Assembly (NCBI RefSeq): GCF_958295425.1
Contig: NC_081147.1
Location: 4,237,290-4,301,289, forward strand
Source: Solea solea
Lineage: Eukaryota > Chordata > Actinopteri > Pleuronectiformes > Soleidae
DNA: 64,000 bases
Direction of reading: 5' to 3'
Part shown: one piece after another, positions 46,159-58,140 of the stretch
Numbering within the stretch: position 1 is the first letter of the stretch
Layout: each line of letters starts with the position of its first letter
Translations under genes and position numbers: made by a program
Notes under the pieces: generated by a model
Seen by the model: only the letters and a program-made list of their open reading frames with translations
What the model was told of the DNA's origin: nothing
Databases searched by the model: none

Positions 46159-47210
46159 AACATTTCCATTATAACATTAAGTTTTGACTTAATATTATAA
46201 TTGTGTTGGTTTAATGCTAAACTTAATGTTTCTAATTTAACTATCGTCATTCATGAAAGTGAGTCTGACAGCAGGCACCCTGAAACCATGGAGGCCAAAT
46301 GGAACTCAGCCATATGTGTATATATATCTATTTCTTTACAGATAGAGGGAGGTAAAATTTCCACTTAAAAAAGGAATGTGAATCGTGCAATTGTAATTTC
46401 CAATTTCAGATAACTGAAGTTCTAATATGTCTGACCCTTCAACAGACCAAGGATATGTCACCCTAATTGGACCATTCTTTCAAAATATCCATTTCCGATA
46501 TCTCCAAAGCTGTTGTGATATGTTCCTGTATCATTTTGATTATGTTCTCTAATTAGCACATTATTTTCAGATATGATGTATTCGGTCTAATTATAAGTCT
46601 AAGCACATTATTTCATGGAAGCCCACATAATGACTTTTACTACTAGTTAAAATGACATTATGGATGTGTTGGTTTGGAATTCTAACCATGCTGTTATCTG
46701 CCTTGTTATTTATGCCCCTGATTGATTGTTTGAACGTTGCCTTGCCAGGACTGCAGTTCCCTGGTGGTGTTGCTCTTGCAAGAGGCGAGCGCAACAATTT
46801 GCAGTTATTGCATATACATCATGCATCATGACTGATTCAGTGAACCCTGACACTCAGGGCCCAAGTGTATACTGACATATGCATGGTAAAGCTGTCTGAT
46901 CACATGCTCACTCTTCCATAACTGAAATTATAAAAGGCAGAGGTTCTCGGCTTCATCCCGGAGGAATTCTGCCTTTAATGTAAGCTCTGGCCAAAGCTGA
47001 GTGTCATGGCTGCACTGCTTTTGTTAATGAAGAGGAATGCATGGCTGCTTAGAATTCAATAAATCGTCTTATCTATCTCTGTTCTAAGGATCTGCTTAGA
47101 GATGGGCAGTCATCTCAGAGAGAAACACTGGCTCTCGTTATGATTTTTGTCATTTGTGGTAATCTACACCACCTGGTAGCATTCTGCTTGCTTTGTCTTC
47201 TATTTACACG
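45901..47210. other. No gene recognised; holds a TA repeat
   Basis: A (TA)n microsatellite at 46125-46151 is listed separately. The remaining sequence is unique-looking. Confidence 0.4.
46125..46151. repeat. (TA)13 microsatellite
   Basis: Uninterrupted TA units followed by TGTATATAAA. Confidence 0.95.
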
Positions 47211-47214
47211 CACT

Positions 47215-47460
47215 CACACACACCAATCACTCATTCATCCATTGTCTACCGCTTTATCCTGCACATGAGGGTCACTGGGACCGCTGGAGCCAATCCCAGC
47301 TGACATAGGGCAAAAGTCAGGGTACACCCAGAGACAAACAGTCATTTACTCTCACATTCACACTTACCATCAATTTAGAGTGTCCAATTAACTACATGTT
47401 TTAAAACCAATGCACGCACCGGGAGAACATGCAAACTTCATGCAGGAAGGCCTTGGTCAG
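47215..47460. repeat. Teleost dispersed repeat, 'CTACCGCTTTATCC' family
   Basis: TCCATTGTCTACCGCTTTAT starts at about 47237. Then come CACATGAGGGTCACTGGG, GAGCCAATCCCAGCTGACAT, CAATTTAGAGTGTCCAATTA and GGGAGAACATGCAAACTTCA. These blocks occur in this order in one very common fish repeat. This is the most complete copy in the window. Shorter copies lie at 16765-17040, 48580-48720 and 52370-52545. The class is not resolved. Confidence 0.75.
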
Positions 47461-47539
47461 ACCAGAAGAGTGCATTTAATTTCTGCATGTTACTCATCCT
47501 TTTTAAACACCAATAGTGAACACACAAACTGCATGCAGG

Positions 47540-47695
47540 GGCAGTGGGAAGCAAACATCTGTGCCCAGGGAGCAATGGGGGTTGTGTACCTTGTCCAGGG
47601 GCACCTCAGCCCTTGACGTGTCCCATGATACAAACTGGCAACACTCTACTTATAAGTCAAATTCCCTTCTTGTGGCAGCCCGTAGAGTCTAGTTA
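47540..47695 (-). mobile_element. SINE-like fragment, family of 44045-44286
   Basis: GGGAGCAATGGGGGTTGTGT (about 47568-47587) then ACCTTGTCCAGGGGCACCTC is the conserved body. At the right end, minus-strand CTACGGGCTGCCACAAGAAG (around 47685-47666) corresponds to the tRNA-like head, but the A and B boxes are eroded. In fish this body commonly adjoins the repeat seen immediately to the left. Confidence 0.55.
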
Positions 47696-48335
47696 TAGGG
47701 GATGTTCTAGTGAGCAAATAAATAATTTATCCTGGCTGCAGTGCTGGAAAGGCATTAATGAACATAGAAGAAATTCTCCTCAGCAGTATGTTCACAATGT
47801 GGTTTTATATGATTCAGATATAGTTACTTTGGTCATGGGAGATTAAGCGAGATAAGGTAGAGACAAAAAAAATGGTATTCACTATTCCATGTGCTCCCAC
47901 AAGATGAAGTGCTCCACTCATCCATTTTCAATATTCTGTTCTGGGTCTTTGAGGAGTAGGGGTTGAGTGTTCCTGGAATGGGTTCCAGGCAAACAGTCAC
48001 ACTCACAGCTGACTTGATAACAAGTCTTTGCTCTGCAGACACTGGGAAAACAGTAAGGTAACTTTCTGTCTCTGGGCTGTTTTGCTGAAGGAACCAATAC
48101 CAATCATCTTTGTATACTACTACATAAACACTATACAATTGCATTTTACTCTTTTGTTTGACGAGTATTACCCATCATGGAGAAAAGTCAGTTTCCATAA
48201 CCAAATCTATTTACTCATCACACTATGAGTTGTTGCCAGATTTGTGTCAAATCCATTCAAGTATTCGCTATAAATCACCATGTCAAGAGCAACAAAATGC
48301 AAATGCATTACAGTACATGTTGTTTTGCCATGCAG
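47696..48335. other. No gene recognised
   Basis: Unique-looking sequence. The open frames lack known motifs. Confidence 0.4.
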
Positions 48336-48338
48336 TCA

Positions 48339-48470
48339 CCCATTCACATGCAGCCAACACAGGTTCTAGGCGCAATACAGGGTTAAATGTCTTACCTGTG
48401 CAGAGCCAGGGATCTAACCCCCACCTTTGGGTTTGAGTGCAAACTGTTTTACCTACCCACCCCATTAAAA
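48339..48470 (-). mobile_element. Decayed copy of the minus-strand SINE family of 24888-25165
   Basis: ACCCATTCACATGCAGCCAA, AGGCGCAATACAGGGTTAAA and TGTCTTACC line up with the body of the copy at 24888-25165. A B-box-like GGTTAGATCCC (minus strand, about 48419-48409) remains. The A box is not recognisable. A segment around the 'gacacatcggcatgtagact' part of the better copy is deleted. Confidence 0.6.
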
Positions 48471-48579
48471 CCATACCAGGCCAATACAAACTTTCAAGTC
48501 AAGTGCAAAGTTAGTAATAAGCAAGCCCCAAGTCATGTTATGGGAATTTGGAGGGCTGCAAGGAGCTGAAGCAGAATCC

Positions 48580-48720
48580 TAGGTGACATAGGGCGAAAGG
48601 CACTCACACCTACCCTCAGTTTAGAGTTTTCAATTAACCTAAACCCCAGTCTACATGATTGTGGACTGTGCCAACTGTACAAAAGAAAGGCCTTGGGTCT
48701 TGGTATGTAACAAACTTCAC
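48580..48720. repeat. Partial copy of the 'CTACCGCTTTATCC' dispersed repeat
   Basis: Holds GGTGACATAGGGCGAAAGGC, CCCTCAGTTTAGAGTTTTCA and GAAAGGCCTTGGGTCTTG in the family order but lacks the beginning of the repeat. Confidence 0.6.
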
Positions 48721-49635
48721 CCCTTCTGTGACTTGTGCCAAACTTAAAACCTTAAAGTCAAATATACATTTCAATGGTGGTTTCTATCATTTGAGATCAT
48801 TCTTATCCCACTGAAATGACTGTAAGTGCCATGTATATACACACAGAACAACATGTGAGAAGGAGAACTAGACACTTCCAGCTAAAATGTTTAAACTTAT
48901 ACGTTCCTTTTATTTACATTCATACATTTCAATACAAATACAAACTTCCCCTGGTTCTATCCACAGTTATTCCCCTCAGGGGCCATGATAACACACATGG
49001 GGAGACTTCCACAGATGTCCCTTGTGCTTTTCAGTGCATAAATATTTAAACACCCACACAAATTCAGTTGGATGTAGCTCATCTTTAAAACATGATTTTT
49101 GTTGACTTACCTGAAGCAGGCCTTTCGTGGCCACACCGCATTTCATTGTACATCTGTTTGCACAATTAACATATTGTACTCCTCACAGGCACAAGTGCAT
49201 ATGCTTGCACTCACATGTGCACACACTACATTTATGTCTGTAACTCACCTTGGAATGTTTGCATTTAACTTATGCATAAAACATGACGTTTATGCCGCCA
49301 GAGACAAACTCTTAGAGGACACTTTTCGGAGTTTTACGACTTTGCAAATGTGTAGGCAAAAACTAGAAAGAAAGAAGAGAGAGAAATAGATTTAGGGAGT
49401 AATAATATACCCCGTAAAAATATATAGATCCAGTGTGAAGGCAAATAATTTCGAGCCAACTTTTTATTGCAAAACATCACTCAATGAACTATATGCACGG
49501 GACGTCGCTTCTGCTGAAATATAAGCCAGCTTGTTTACTTCCGGTCAGTTCATGCAAATGGGAAACTTTTTAAGGTAATGTTAATAAAACTTCCAATGAT
49601 CAGGTCAGTTTCGTAACAAGTTGGGGTTTGTCCAA
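48721..49635. other. No gene recognised
   Basis: Unique-looking sequence without domain-like translations. Confidence 0.4.
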
Positions 49636-49639
49636 GGTC

Positions 49640-50420
49640 GGTTGTTAGCTCTCCACAGAATAGTGGGATGATGAAACATCCATCTTAATGGCATCTTCCG
49701 ATCTGGAACCTCTCAGAGAGACCGGTCCATTAAGGGTGGCCCTACCAGGAGCAAAAGCTCCAGGCAGGATTTTTTTTCTTGGATCCAGGAGAAGAGGCAC
49801 CCCTATATCACCTTCATTGACCTATGGAAAGTACTGAAACTTTCCATAGGAAGACCACTGCCCTGTTCCACAGGCTCTAGCACCGAGCGCTCTGTGAGGG
49901 TAAATGGGAAGGACTCTGACTGTTTCCCCATTCATACAAGGCTGCATGGCTGCTCCCTCTTCAACTACGTCGTCGACTATCTGATGCCCTGCGAGAAAAT
50001 CCCTGGGGTTTACTTCCAGAACTATCACCTTTCCGACCGGGAGTATGCAGACAATACCACCCTGTTCAGCAACTCGACAGGCCAGCTCACCGCTTGATCT
50101 CACTGAAGACAAGCCCTGCATTTACAATGCCTTAGTCCTCTCTGTTCTCCTCGATGGAGCAGAAATGGGGCCCCTCTCGAAAACCCTACCAAAGAGGATG
50201 GGCGGCTTCGACAGCAGAGCTCTGAGGACTATTGAAAACATTAGATGTTACCATCACGTCTCCAATAAAGAGCTGCGCATGCTCATTCACCAGCCTCCAG
50301 CCATCCAACTCATAGCCATCCACCGCATCCAGTGGTGCGGGCACGTCTTCCATCTTTCACCAGAACATCCCACCCGGGCCTTACTCATGGTGGATGCAGC
50401 AGCGGCAGGCTGGTAATTGA
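49640..50420 (+). pseudogene. RTE-like LINE reverse-transcriptase remnant
   Basis: Frame 1 (about 49800-50097) contains TFIDLWKVL, SVRVNGKDSDCF and REYADNTTLF, which correspond to the FVDFxKAFD, VRVDG..SxxF and YADD blocks of reverse transcriptase. The YADD catalytic box is altered to YADN (50044-50055). Frame 2 (50045-50416) continues with LSVLLDGAE, YHHVSNKELR and IQWCGHVFHLSPEHPTRALL, the C-terminal region seen in F52C9.6-like, RTE-type proteins. The part between YADD and the C-terminal region is largely deleted and the frame changes, so the copy is dead. Confidence 0.8.
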
Positions 50421-51160
50421 GGACTGTGAATATTACGACTAGAGAGATGTTGTGAACTTGCGACCCACCATTGTACTCTGTCTCTCAGTAGTTGTTTTAG
50501 TCATTAGCCCTGAGGGATTCATTTTTCTAAAATCAAAAGCTGTCTGAGCACAACCTCTAATACATTTCTATAATCTCACTAAACACGCTTGGTAATTTCT
50601 GCAGATACAGACTGTACAACGTCTCTGTAGCCTACGCTGACAGCCTGCTGGAAATAGGCCAGATGGCTTATCGAAAACCAGGAAGTGACCATGCATACAG
50701 CCAATTAGCCACAATCTAAAAGAAAAAGTTACATATCTGATGTAATGAGGAAGAGAGATTTATTGAACTTTCTTTTTTTCCCAAAACAGGAATTCATTTC
50801 TTGTGGGAAACTTAAATAATACTGATCCCCACAGTAAATGAATTAGAATTTCTACAAACTCAAAAAAAATAATAATAATAATGATGATAATAATAATAAC
50901 TTTAGGTCAATACATATCTGCTACATGTAGGTCTGCACAATGCTGTCACAATCACATAATGAATGGCTATGGATCATGAGGTCGAGTGGGTCATTCACTA
51001 ATTAAAAGACCATGGCTGTAAATACACAAGAGACTGAATGATCTATCCACATGCAGATGAAGTATCATCATTTATTTTTGGTTTTGGGGGTGAACTAAAT
51101 GTGTAAAATAGGAAATTCATGACTTGATAATACCAACGATCCAAAGCAAACCACACTAAA
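50421..51160. other. No gene recognised; A/T-rich triplet run
   Basis: An imperfect (AAT)n/(GAT)n run lies at 50868-50899. The part 50560-50710 is repeat-free and of mixed composition, possibly conserved non-coding DNA. Confidence 0.4.
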
Positions 51161-51290
51161 TGAAAATGGAATTAATTAATTTTCCTAATTAGAATTAATT
51201 CCTAAGTACTTCCCAGCTGTGCAAATAGATGATGAAGAAAATTAATTATCTGGATTGCCAAACTTCAGAGGGATGCACCGTAATGTCATG
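51161..51290. promoter_or_regulatory. Cluster of homeodomain-type TAATTA sites
   Basis: Exact TAATTA cores occur at 51173-51178, 51186-51191 and 51243-51248, with further ATTAAT-type half sites between them, in about 80 bp. TAATTA is the core of many homeodomain binding sites. The sequence is also simply AT-rich, so part of this density is expected by chance. Confidence 0.25.
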
Positions 51291-51545
51291 AGTCAAAAGA
51301 TATCAGGATGAATGATTATCTGAACACAATGCCGTATTAAAAGGTCACATGGGGTACAAGACTAACTCACCATTAATTTCACTAGCTGACATCAGGTGTG
51401 TACTAGTGTACAAGTTCTAATAATACGTTCAGAACAACCAGGAAGGAAATTTCCAGGTCACATTAAAAACAAGATAATTGTATCATTACACAACCCAATA
51501 CTACATGCCTGGGGCTAATGCAAGAGCTAGCTAAATAACTCACCT

Positions 51546-52035
51546 TTCAGACCAAAATCACACCCCCAGAACGTGGACTGTGTTGTGATTGGTCAGCCAA
51601 CGAGAGCTTTCCCACTGTCCTGTGATTGGCCAGGTACCTGGAAGTGATGTAATTGGTAGGCCAGCTCTCAGATACACAGCTCCCCCTCTGGCACGGTGGA
51701 TGCTCTGCATCTCAGCAGCCACAACGAGAGTAGTTCTTCTTCTTCTGCGGTTGAATGTACGCAACCGGATGTGCCCGGACTAGTGCCCGCACCAGGAGGC
51801 GCTACGGTGGTGAGAGGAGTGGTGAGGTTTACTGATGACATCACCAACATACGGAAGTGCCGATCCGCTTCGCAGAGCCCAGGAAAACAATACAACACTA
51901 TTTTCTCAGCAGCGGCTGAACTGTTTGTTCTGAAACTTTAGGGTTTCATAAACGAGGTAATGACGCAGATACACACACAAACGCAGCATTAATTGGAGCT
52001 TCTGGTCTATGTCGCCTTTAAGGAGAAACTGAGGT
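51546..52035. mobile_element. Probable MITE with three ATTGG boxes, right end near a CCTTTAA
   Basis: The segment is more GC-rich than its surroundings. It contains three TGATTGGTCA-like boxes (GTGATTGGTC, GTGATTGGCC, GTAATTGGTA), CACCAGGAGGCGCTACGGTG, and ends GGTCTATGTCGCCTTTAAGG (52007-52026). The right end resembles TTAA-flanked fish MITEs. No left terminus could be matched, so it may be truncated on the left. The open frames inside are non-coding by-products. Confidence 0.5.
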
Positions 52036-52369
52036 TGGGAAGCACAATTTTTCAAAAATACTACCCCTATTCTAGTCATAAGCTAAATGCAAATTGGTGA
52101 AGCATTCCTTTAAGTAACTTTGAGTGTGTCATGGTTTGTTGGTGTCAGTTATTTCAGAAACTGATCTACTGGGATGTCCATGCACAACCGAGAAGATCCA
52201 TAAAAGAGAACATATTCACTGAATAAAGATGTGCCTTGTTGATTGGCCAGATTGATTTGAGAAAATATAGCAGTAGCAGGGTTATATAGCTATGTAGAAT
52301 ACTGAGATCAAGCTATACAGCAGCAGAAGACCACAACATTTAAAAAAATAAATAAATAGGTGTCTTGTG

Positions 52370-52545
52370 CAGTCCATCATGGGCCAACATACAGAGACAA
52401 ACAACAATTCACTTTCACATTTAGACCAATGTTCAATTGTGTCCAATGTACCACTGCATGCTTTTGGACTGTGGAAGGAAACCCACACAGAAAGGCCCTC
52501 GGTTGAACCAGGATTTGCTCTGGTGACCTTCTTGCTTTGAGTTGG
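52370..52545. repeat. Partial copy of the 'CTACCGCTTTATCC' dispersed repeat
   Basis: ACAGAGACAAACAACAATTC, TGGACTGTGGAAGGAAACCC and ACACAGAAAGGCCCTCGG follow the family order (second half only). Confidence 0.6.
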
Positions 52546-54835
52546 TCACTATTCTGCTGTATCTAATTTCATCATGAGGGAAACATGTTACACTTGGTGT
52601 GAATGCACACAATACACAATAGCAGGCAGTATAAAGTGGAGACATAGTAATGAGATCACAGTGTAGTTGGTGCAGTGATGCGTGAACAATCTCCTCAGTA
52701 GGTGTGTCCACAGTCATCCATTATTTTGTAGATGTAATTGTGCAAGACCTGCAATCTCACATGTGCAAGCGCACACAGATGGATGCTGCTGGAGGAAGAA
52801 AGAGAAGGAAAAGCAGAATGTGACAGCTTTGTCACAATGTTTACAGTGGCTGCATGTCTATTCTACTAAAGGTGGTTACGGTATTGATGTGAGCTTTGAG
52901 AGCATTTGCCTATACACACATATGAATCATTATCAGGATTTTTTGGGACAAAGACAAAATAATGAGAATCCAGTTTTAAGATAAAAAGAACCTGTGCTTG
53001 TCAAATCTGCTTCAAAATGTAAAGGTTTCTTCCTTGGGACATGCTTCAGCCTTCCACAAAGTTCCAAAGACATTGGTTTGGCAGTTGTTGTGTAATCCTG
53101 CTAAAAACCATACAGACTAACAAGCAAGCAGCACTGAAAACACACAACCTCCTTGCTGAAGGTAATGAGTGATGGGCACCAGGCCCATATGCTGGCAGCA
53201 ATTACGAAGCAGCAGAGGTGTTTGTGGCTGTTCCAGAGCCGAAACAGCCGAGAAGCATCTAACAGGCCGAGAATGGTAATTAACATCAAACAAAGCAGCT
53301 ATAAAATTATGTGCAATACATCTCCCAAATGCAATTCATCTGAATGGAGTTGGATATCTACATATGCTTTAACTTAGTTGCAAATGATGATGGAAATACC
53401 AGGTTGTAAGCTTAAGAAAGAGAAAAATGATCTCCCACCTGAATTTTACATGACAAAGGTGTGCAAGTCCACATATTCTGTTAGCGTTTTAGTAAGCATC
53501 TATATTGATAATATGTTATTGATTTGCCCACTACAGTTTTCTTTTTTTTTCTATTTTGATACAAATGATACAAAGGAACTGCATACCAGATCACACATGG
53601 CATTAGACACTTTTTAAGTAAAGTAAAGTCAAAGTAAACAATCAAAGAAATGTAAAATGGCAATAATAATAATAATAAGAGGAAGGGTTGAGTAACGGGC
53701 ACAAGGAGCCCACTGGACTTCCTGAAAATGAGAGGGTGCACCACTCCAAAATAAGATGCTTATTTTAGCAAAGTGATGTGGTGTGAGAAAGTCTGTTGTC
53801 AAGGGCATAAACAGAAGACACAGAAAAAGTATTGCTACAAATTATGAACTGCTCCAAATTGCACAAGTAATAAGGAACAAGGTTATTTCAGAAGTCAATT
53901 AGGCTTTGATGAGATTTGCCACCATACTAGAGAGGAAGACCAAAATAAACCTGAACTGCGAGAGCCCCATGTGTGATCATATAGAGTTTGCTTAAAAATA
54001 GACTCAATGCATTTCATCACCTCGACAGGACACATTTTTGAGATCAATTTTGGATTTTGTCCCAGTTTATTGGTTAATAATAACTCCTAAACCTCAGGGA
54101 CGATGTGGGAAAACAAAGCACTGGCACAGTGAAGAGCTGCTCAGAAACTATGGCTGGCAGTGCTGTTGTCAGTGACAGATTTAGACCTCTACTGAAGCTC
54201 TCCCTCTCATCCGTGGAGGCTGTGAATTTTTTTTTTTTTTTTGCAGAGCTGTTGTTTGTAGTCCAGCAATCTAATTAAAATGTCACTGTAGTAAGAGTAG
54301 TGCAGCATAATGTGTGCATCTCGAGACATCGGTAGATTAAATGGTTTCAGTTTTTTGGATTTCTGGTTGCCCACTAAGATTTTTACACTGACTTAATAAA
54401 TTCAAATTAAAGTTTTTCATTCTGAATCGCAACAACAGCAGCTGCCTTTATGTCACTTCTTGTATTTATTTGGGTGACTATAACACATTAGGATCACACA
54501 AATATCACTTGTTATTTATTCATGTGCAAACACATTTACAGTAAGACGAGTGCACTACCCCCCATCTGTGGCTTCAACAGATTCAGCATCACCACACATT
54601 GCCATGTGTATCCCTTCTCTCTAATGCACAGCTGTCTTTAGGCATTTAGAAGTAGCTCATTTAGCAATATATCTGTCACGTTTCTGTCTGTATCTCTTGC
54701 ATTTCTTATCCCAACAACATCAAAGTTGCACACACCTGGCCAGGAACTTCACATAACCATTGAGGAGGAGTGGACCAATAATTCCACAGGCTACACTCAA
54801 GAACCTGATCATGTGTGAGGGAAAAGGTGGTCATA
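52546..54835. other. No gene recognised; homopolymer and (AAT)n tracts
   Basis: A T16 tract (54227-54242) and a short (AAT)n run (about 53660-53677) are present. The rest is unique-looking. Confidence 0.4.
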
Positions 54836-54839
54836 CAAT

Positions 54840-55460
54840 ATACCGAAAGGTTCTCTATTAAGTTCCGTGCCTATTGAAGGTGTTGGAAATTATTCTTCCT
54901 CATGTCCTCCTTCACAGCATCAACAAACTGTCTCTGTGGTCCTCCTCCTTTCCTCCTGCCCGGCAGCTCCATCTTCAACCTCCTCTGTACATGACCAAAC
55001 CATCTCAGCCTTGACTCTCTTACTGTCCCTCCAATATGTTCATTTCTAATCCTACATCTTCAGCTCAGCCTCCGGATTTTTTTTAGACAGGAGTGTCTCC
55101 AAGCCATACATCATAGCAGGTCTCACTACCTTGTAGACCTTCTCTTTCACTTTTGCTGCAATCCTTCTGTCACACATCAGTCCTGACACTCTCTCTTCTT
55201 CACCCCTTCTTTCACTACCTCTCCTCTTTGCATCTTCACCGGACCACCTGTCTCGCTGTCTTGCTTCTACTAACCTTCATTCTTCTCTCGACAGCTTCCC
55301 TCCACGTCTCCAGGCTCTCTTCCACAAGTCCCCTACTCGCACTACAGATTAAAATATGCAAACAACATATAGTCCACGGAGACTCCTGTCTGACCTCATC
55401 TGTCAACCTGTCCATCACCATTGCAAACAAGAAAGGGCTCAGATCTTATCCCTGATGTAA
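54840..55460 (-). pseudogene. RTE-like LINE remnant, minus strand, copy 1
   Basis: Minus-strand frame 55430-55236 reads MFAMVMDRLTDEVRQESPW then SASRGLVEESLETWREAVER and MKVSRSKTA. This is the region around and after the FADDIVI catalytic box of a very common fish LINE (F52C9.6-like); the catalytic aspartates themselves are lost here (ICCLHILI at the expected place). Further on (about 55050-54850) the translation gives GGTVRESRLRWFGHVQRR and ELPGRRKGGGPQRQF, the C-terminal region of the same family. Internal deletions and frameshifts separate these parts. Confidence 0.8.
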
Positions 55461-57775
55461 TCCGACCTTCACCGCGACCAAAGTAAAAGTGTGAAAAAAT
55501 AAAAAAAGAGTAGGAAAAATAGTAAAAAATGTAACCCTTCTCGCTCATGAGGTAACTGTACATACACCCGTCATCCCTGGCAGGAACGGGGAGAGTGTTG
55601 GAGTCCGTTGGAGGTGCAGCGAAGTGAAAACTTCAAAATAATGTTCAGGGACACACAGGCAGACAGACATGTTTTGTGCAGGCTGACAACCGAAACACCC
55701 TGCTTCATGATTCCGCCTCAGGGTGTTTAATAATTATGCTCACGGTCGTCACCGCGTGTGTTGAAATGAAAATAGTCCCCGTTGTCTCCTGTTGTCTCTC
55801 GTGCTTTGATGTTTCTGCTTGTGCGCACTTCATCATTAGTGAACCCACACAACATGGAATAGTGTCTCTTATTTGTTATTTCCATTAATGTGTCTTCACC
55901 TGTCTTTAGCAGTACAACTTTTATTCATGTCCCCCAATATTGGCAATTAACCATGCACTCTTTGCATCCCCCCTCACTCCCTAAATCCTTCTTTCTTATT
56001 ATTTCCCTTCTTCTCATAATAGCTTGGCAGTTTGTTCTACATGCAGAGAAAGCCATGTCATCTATCAACACATGGGAAATTACCAGGGGGGTTCGTGTAA
56101 AATAGTTTTAAGCACATAAATGAATCATCAAGCCAAGTCTTCTAACTGTTATTATTTCCTCTCTCTCCCTTCTTCTTCTTCTTCTTGTCTCTCTGCTTTT
56201 TTTTACCGTACACATTTATTTCGCCTCAGCAGACTAATCTCAGACTTGTTTTATTTTAAATAATATAGTGAGCTACAGTTCAGTGTTATGTTGTTTTGTA
56301 ATGCTGGGGCTCGGGGATTTAAAGCTGATTGTAAATCCTCATTATTTGCAAAGTAATGGAATATCCTGTGGAGAAAAAACTCAAACAAATGTGCACCATT
56401 AAAGTTGAAAACTTGAAAATGAAACAAAGGAGAACAGAGCACATTTGGTGTAATTAAAAATGCGAACACTGAAATTCTCTGAAATTAAAGGAAAAAATGG
56501 CTTCATTTGATGCGGCCCACCACTACAATGTGTGTTTTTGATATTTCTAGATTCATTTTGTATAACAAAGGTCTTTTTCTATTGTGAACTACACATTTTT
56601 CTGTATCAAAGCAAACACGTTTATTTTGAATTACGTAATATATCGTCACAAATGTTGTTATTGCAGCATCCTGATGTCACAGTTCATTCACTTGAGTGGC
56701 CCCCACCTGACCAGACTTGAAGTTCAAGTGTCCACCAGGTCATTTGAGTTTGAGACCCCTGCTTTAATGGCTCTGTCAGGACAAATCACACTGTGCTGCT
56801 ACGTTTTACATTAGTATTATGAGTTAGTACATTAGTATTATGAGTATAATATTTCTAGAATAAGATTGAATGTTTTTTGCCATGCAGCTGCACTTACAAT
56901 ACAACTTGTTCTCTATGCCTTTTTTTTTTTTACCTTTCCTGTGCTTCCTTCTTCATTGTAAGATTCAACTGTGCCTGAGAGAAATAAAGTACTTTTATGC
57001 CAAATGGTGCAATCGCAGTAAGAAATCTTGCAATTAGAGAACGGCAGTTATACTAAGAGACCAATAATTAGCCATTACATTATCAGCATCATTATTTAAT
57101 CATCATTTTTGATACCTATGAGACTTTCAAGCGTTTTAATAAATGCTGTATATCACCTTGTATTCCACAACTCTATACGTCCATGTATGTATGTGGATTT
57201 AACACCGCATCGATCATTATCATCCATTTGGATTCTGCTTAAAATGGAAAAAAGCAACAGTCAGTCACTGACTTGTGATGAAACATAATTTGCTCGCATG
57301 ATTGAATAGCAGGTGAATGCAATCACACAAGCAAATGATGTTTCAACACAAGTCAGTGCTCGAAAATTACTTTTCTTCAGCCCACTGTTCTGTGTTTAAA
57401 AACAAAACAAAATATGAAATGTCCCAAACTAGTTAAAAAAATTACTGTAAAGTCACAAGTTTGGCAACTTTGTATAGTTGAATTAATATAACTGAGGGAG
57501 AGTCAGTGTGTATACAGCAGCAGTGCATGGGCGGGCAGAGACAAGAAGCATTTATAATTCACTTTGTGGGCAACTATTGCTGTTTTATGTCATACTTGCT
57601 TGCAACCATCTTGGACAATGTTGTCTGTCTTGACATAAAACAAACCACTTCCTGTATGCAGCACAGGAATACTCACTACTACAGCTTTATTACAACATTA
57701 TTAATCTTATGCCAACAACAATCTTGCCTACTCTACCTTTAATTCATCTAGTTTAGTCGTCAGGATTTGTGAGCA
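55461..57775. other. No gene recognised; pyrimidine-rich and T tracts
   Basis: A CTT-rich run (about 56166-56186) and a T12 run (about 56922-56933) are present. Near 56957-57002 a sequence resembling a retroposon 3' tail ends in AATAAAGTAC. No coding region could be supported. Confidence 0.4.
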
Positions 57776-57779
57776 AATA

Positions 57780-58140
57780 GCTCATGCTTCGAATTCCAAG
57801 CATATCATCGGGACAAGCGTTTAACCTTCACCTGCGTGAACGGAGCAGAAAACTGATGACTCTCTTGATTACATTGTGATATATGTGAGGGTGACAATAA
57901 TCAATATCTTACTTCAACTTGTGGGTAAAAGTCGGCCATTAACGCTTGATGAACTATCTGGTGATCAATCCTAAAGATGTACAATACATTTTTCAATCAG
58001 ACACAGTGTGAATGGGCCATGGGTATAATACACAACCATGATTTACGAGTCCACCGAAAAGGTATGTGATTTAAATTAGTGCCCTGCTCCTAATTACAGT
58101 AGCACTATGTCTTTTACAGTTGGCTGGTCAACACGAGCAC
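57780..58140. promoter_or_regulatory. Candidate conserved non-coding element or exon region
   Basis: A repeat-free block with CGGCCATTAACGCTTGATGA, CTATCTGGTGATCAATCC and GTGCCCTGCTCCTAATTACA. Within it, an acceptor-like ACATTTTTCAATCAG (ending about 58002), a 61-base open segment and a GTATGT donor (about 58062) could frame an exon. Both readings are inference; an open frame of that length is common by chance. Confidence 0.25.
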
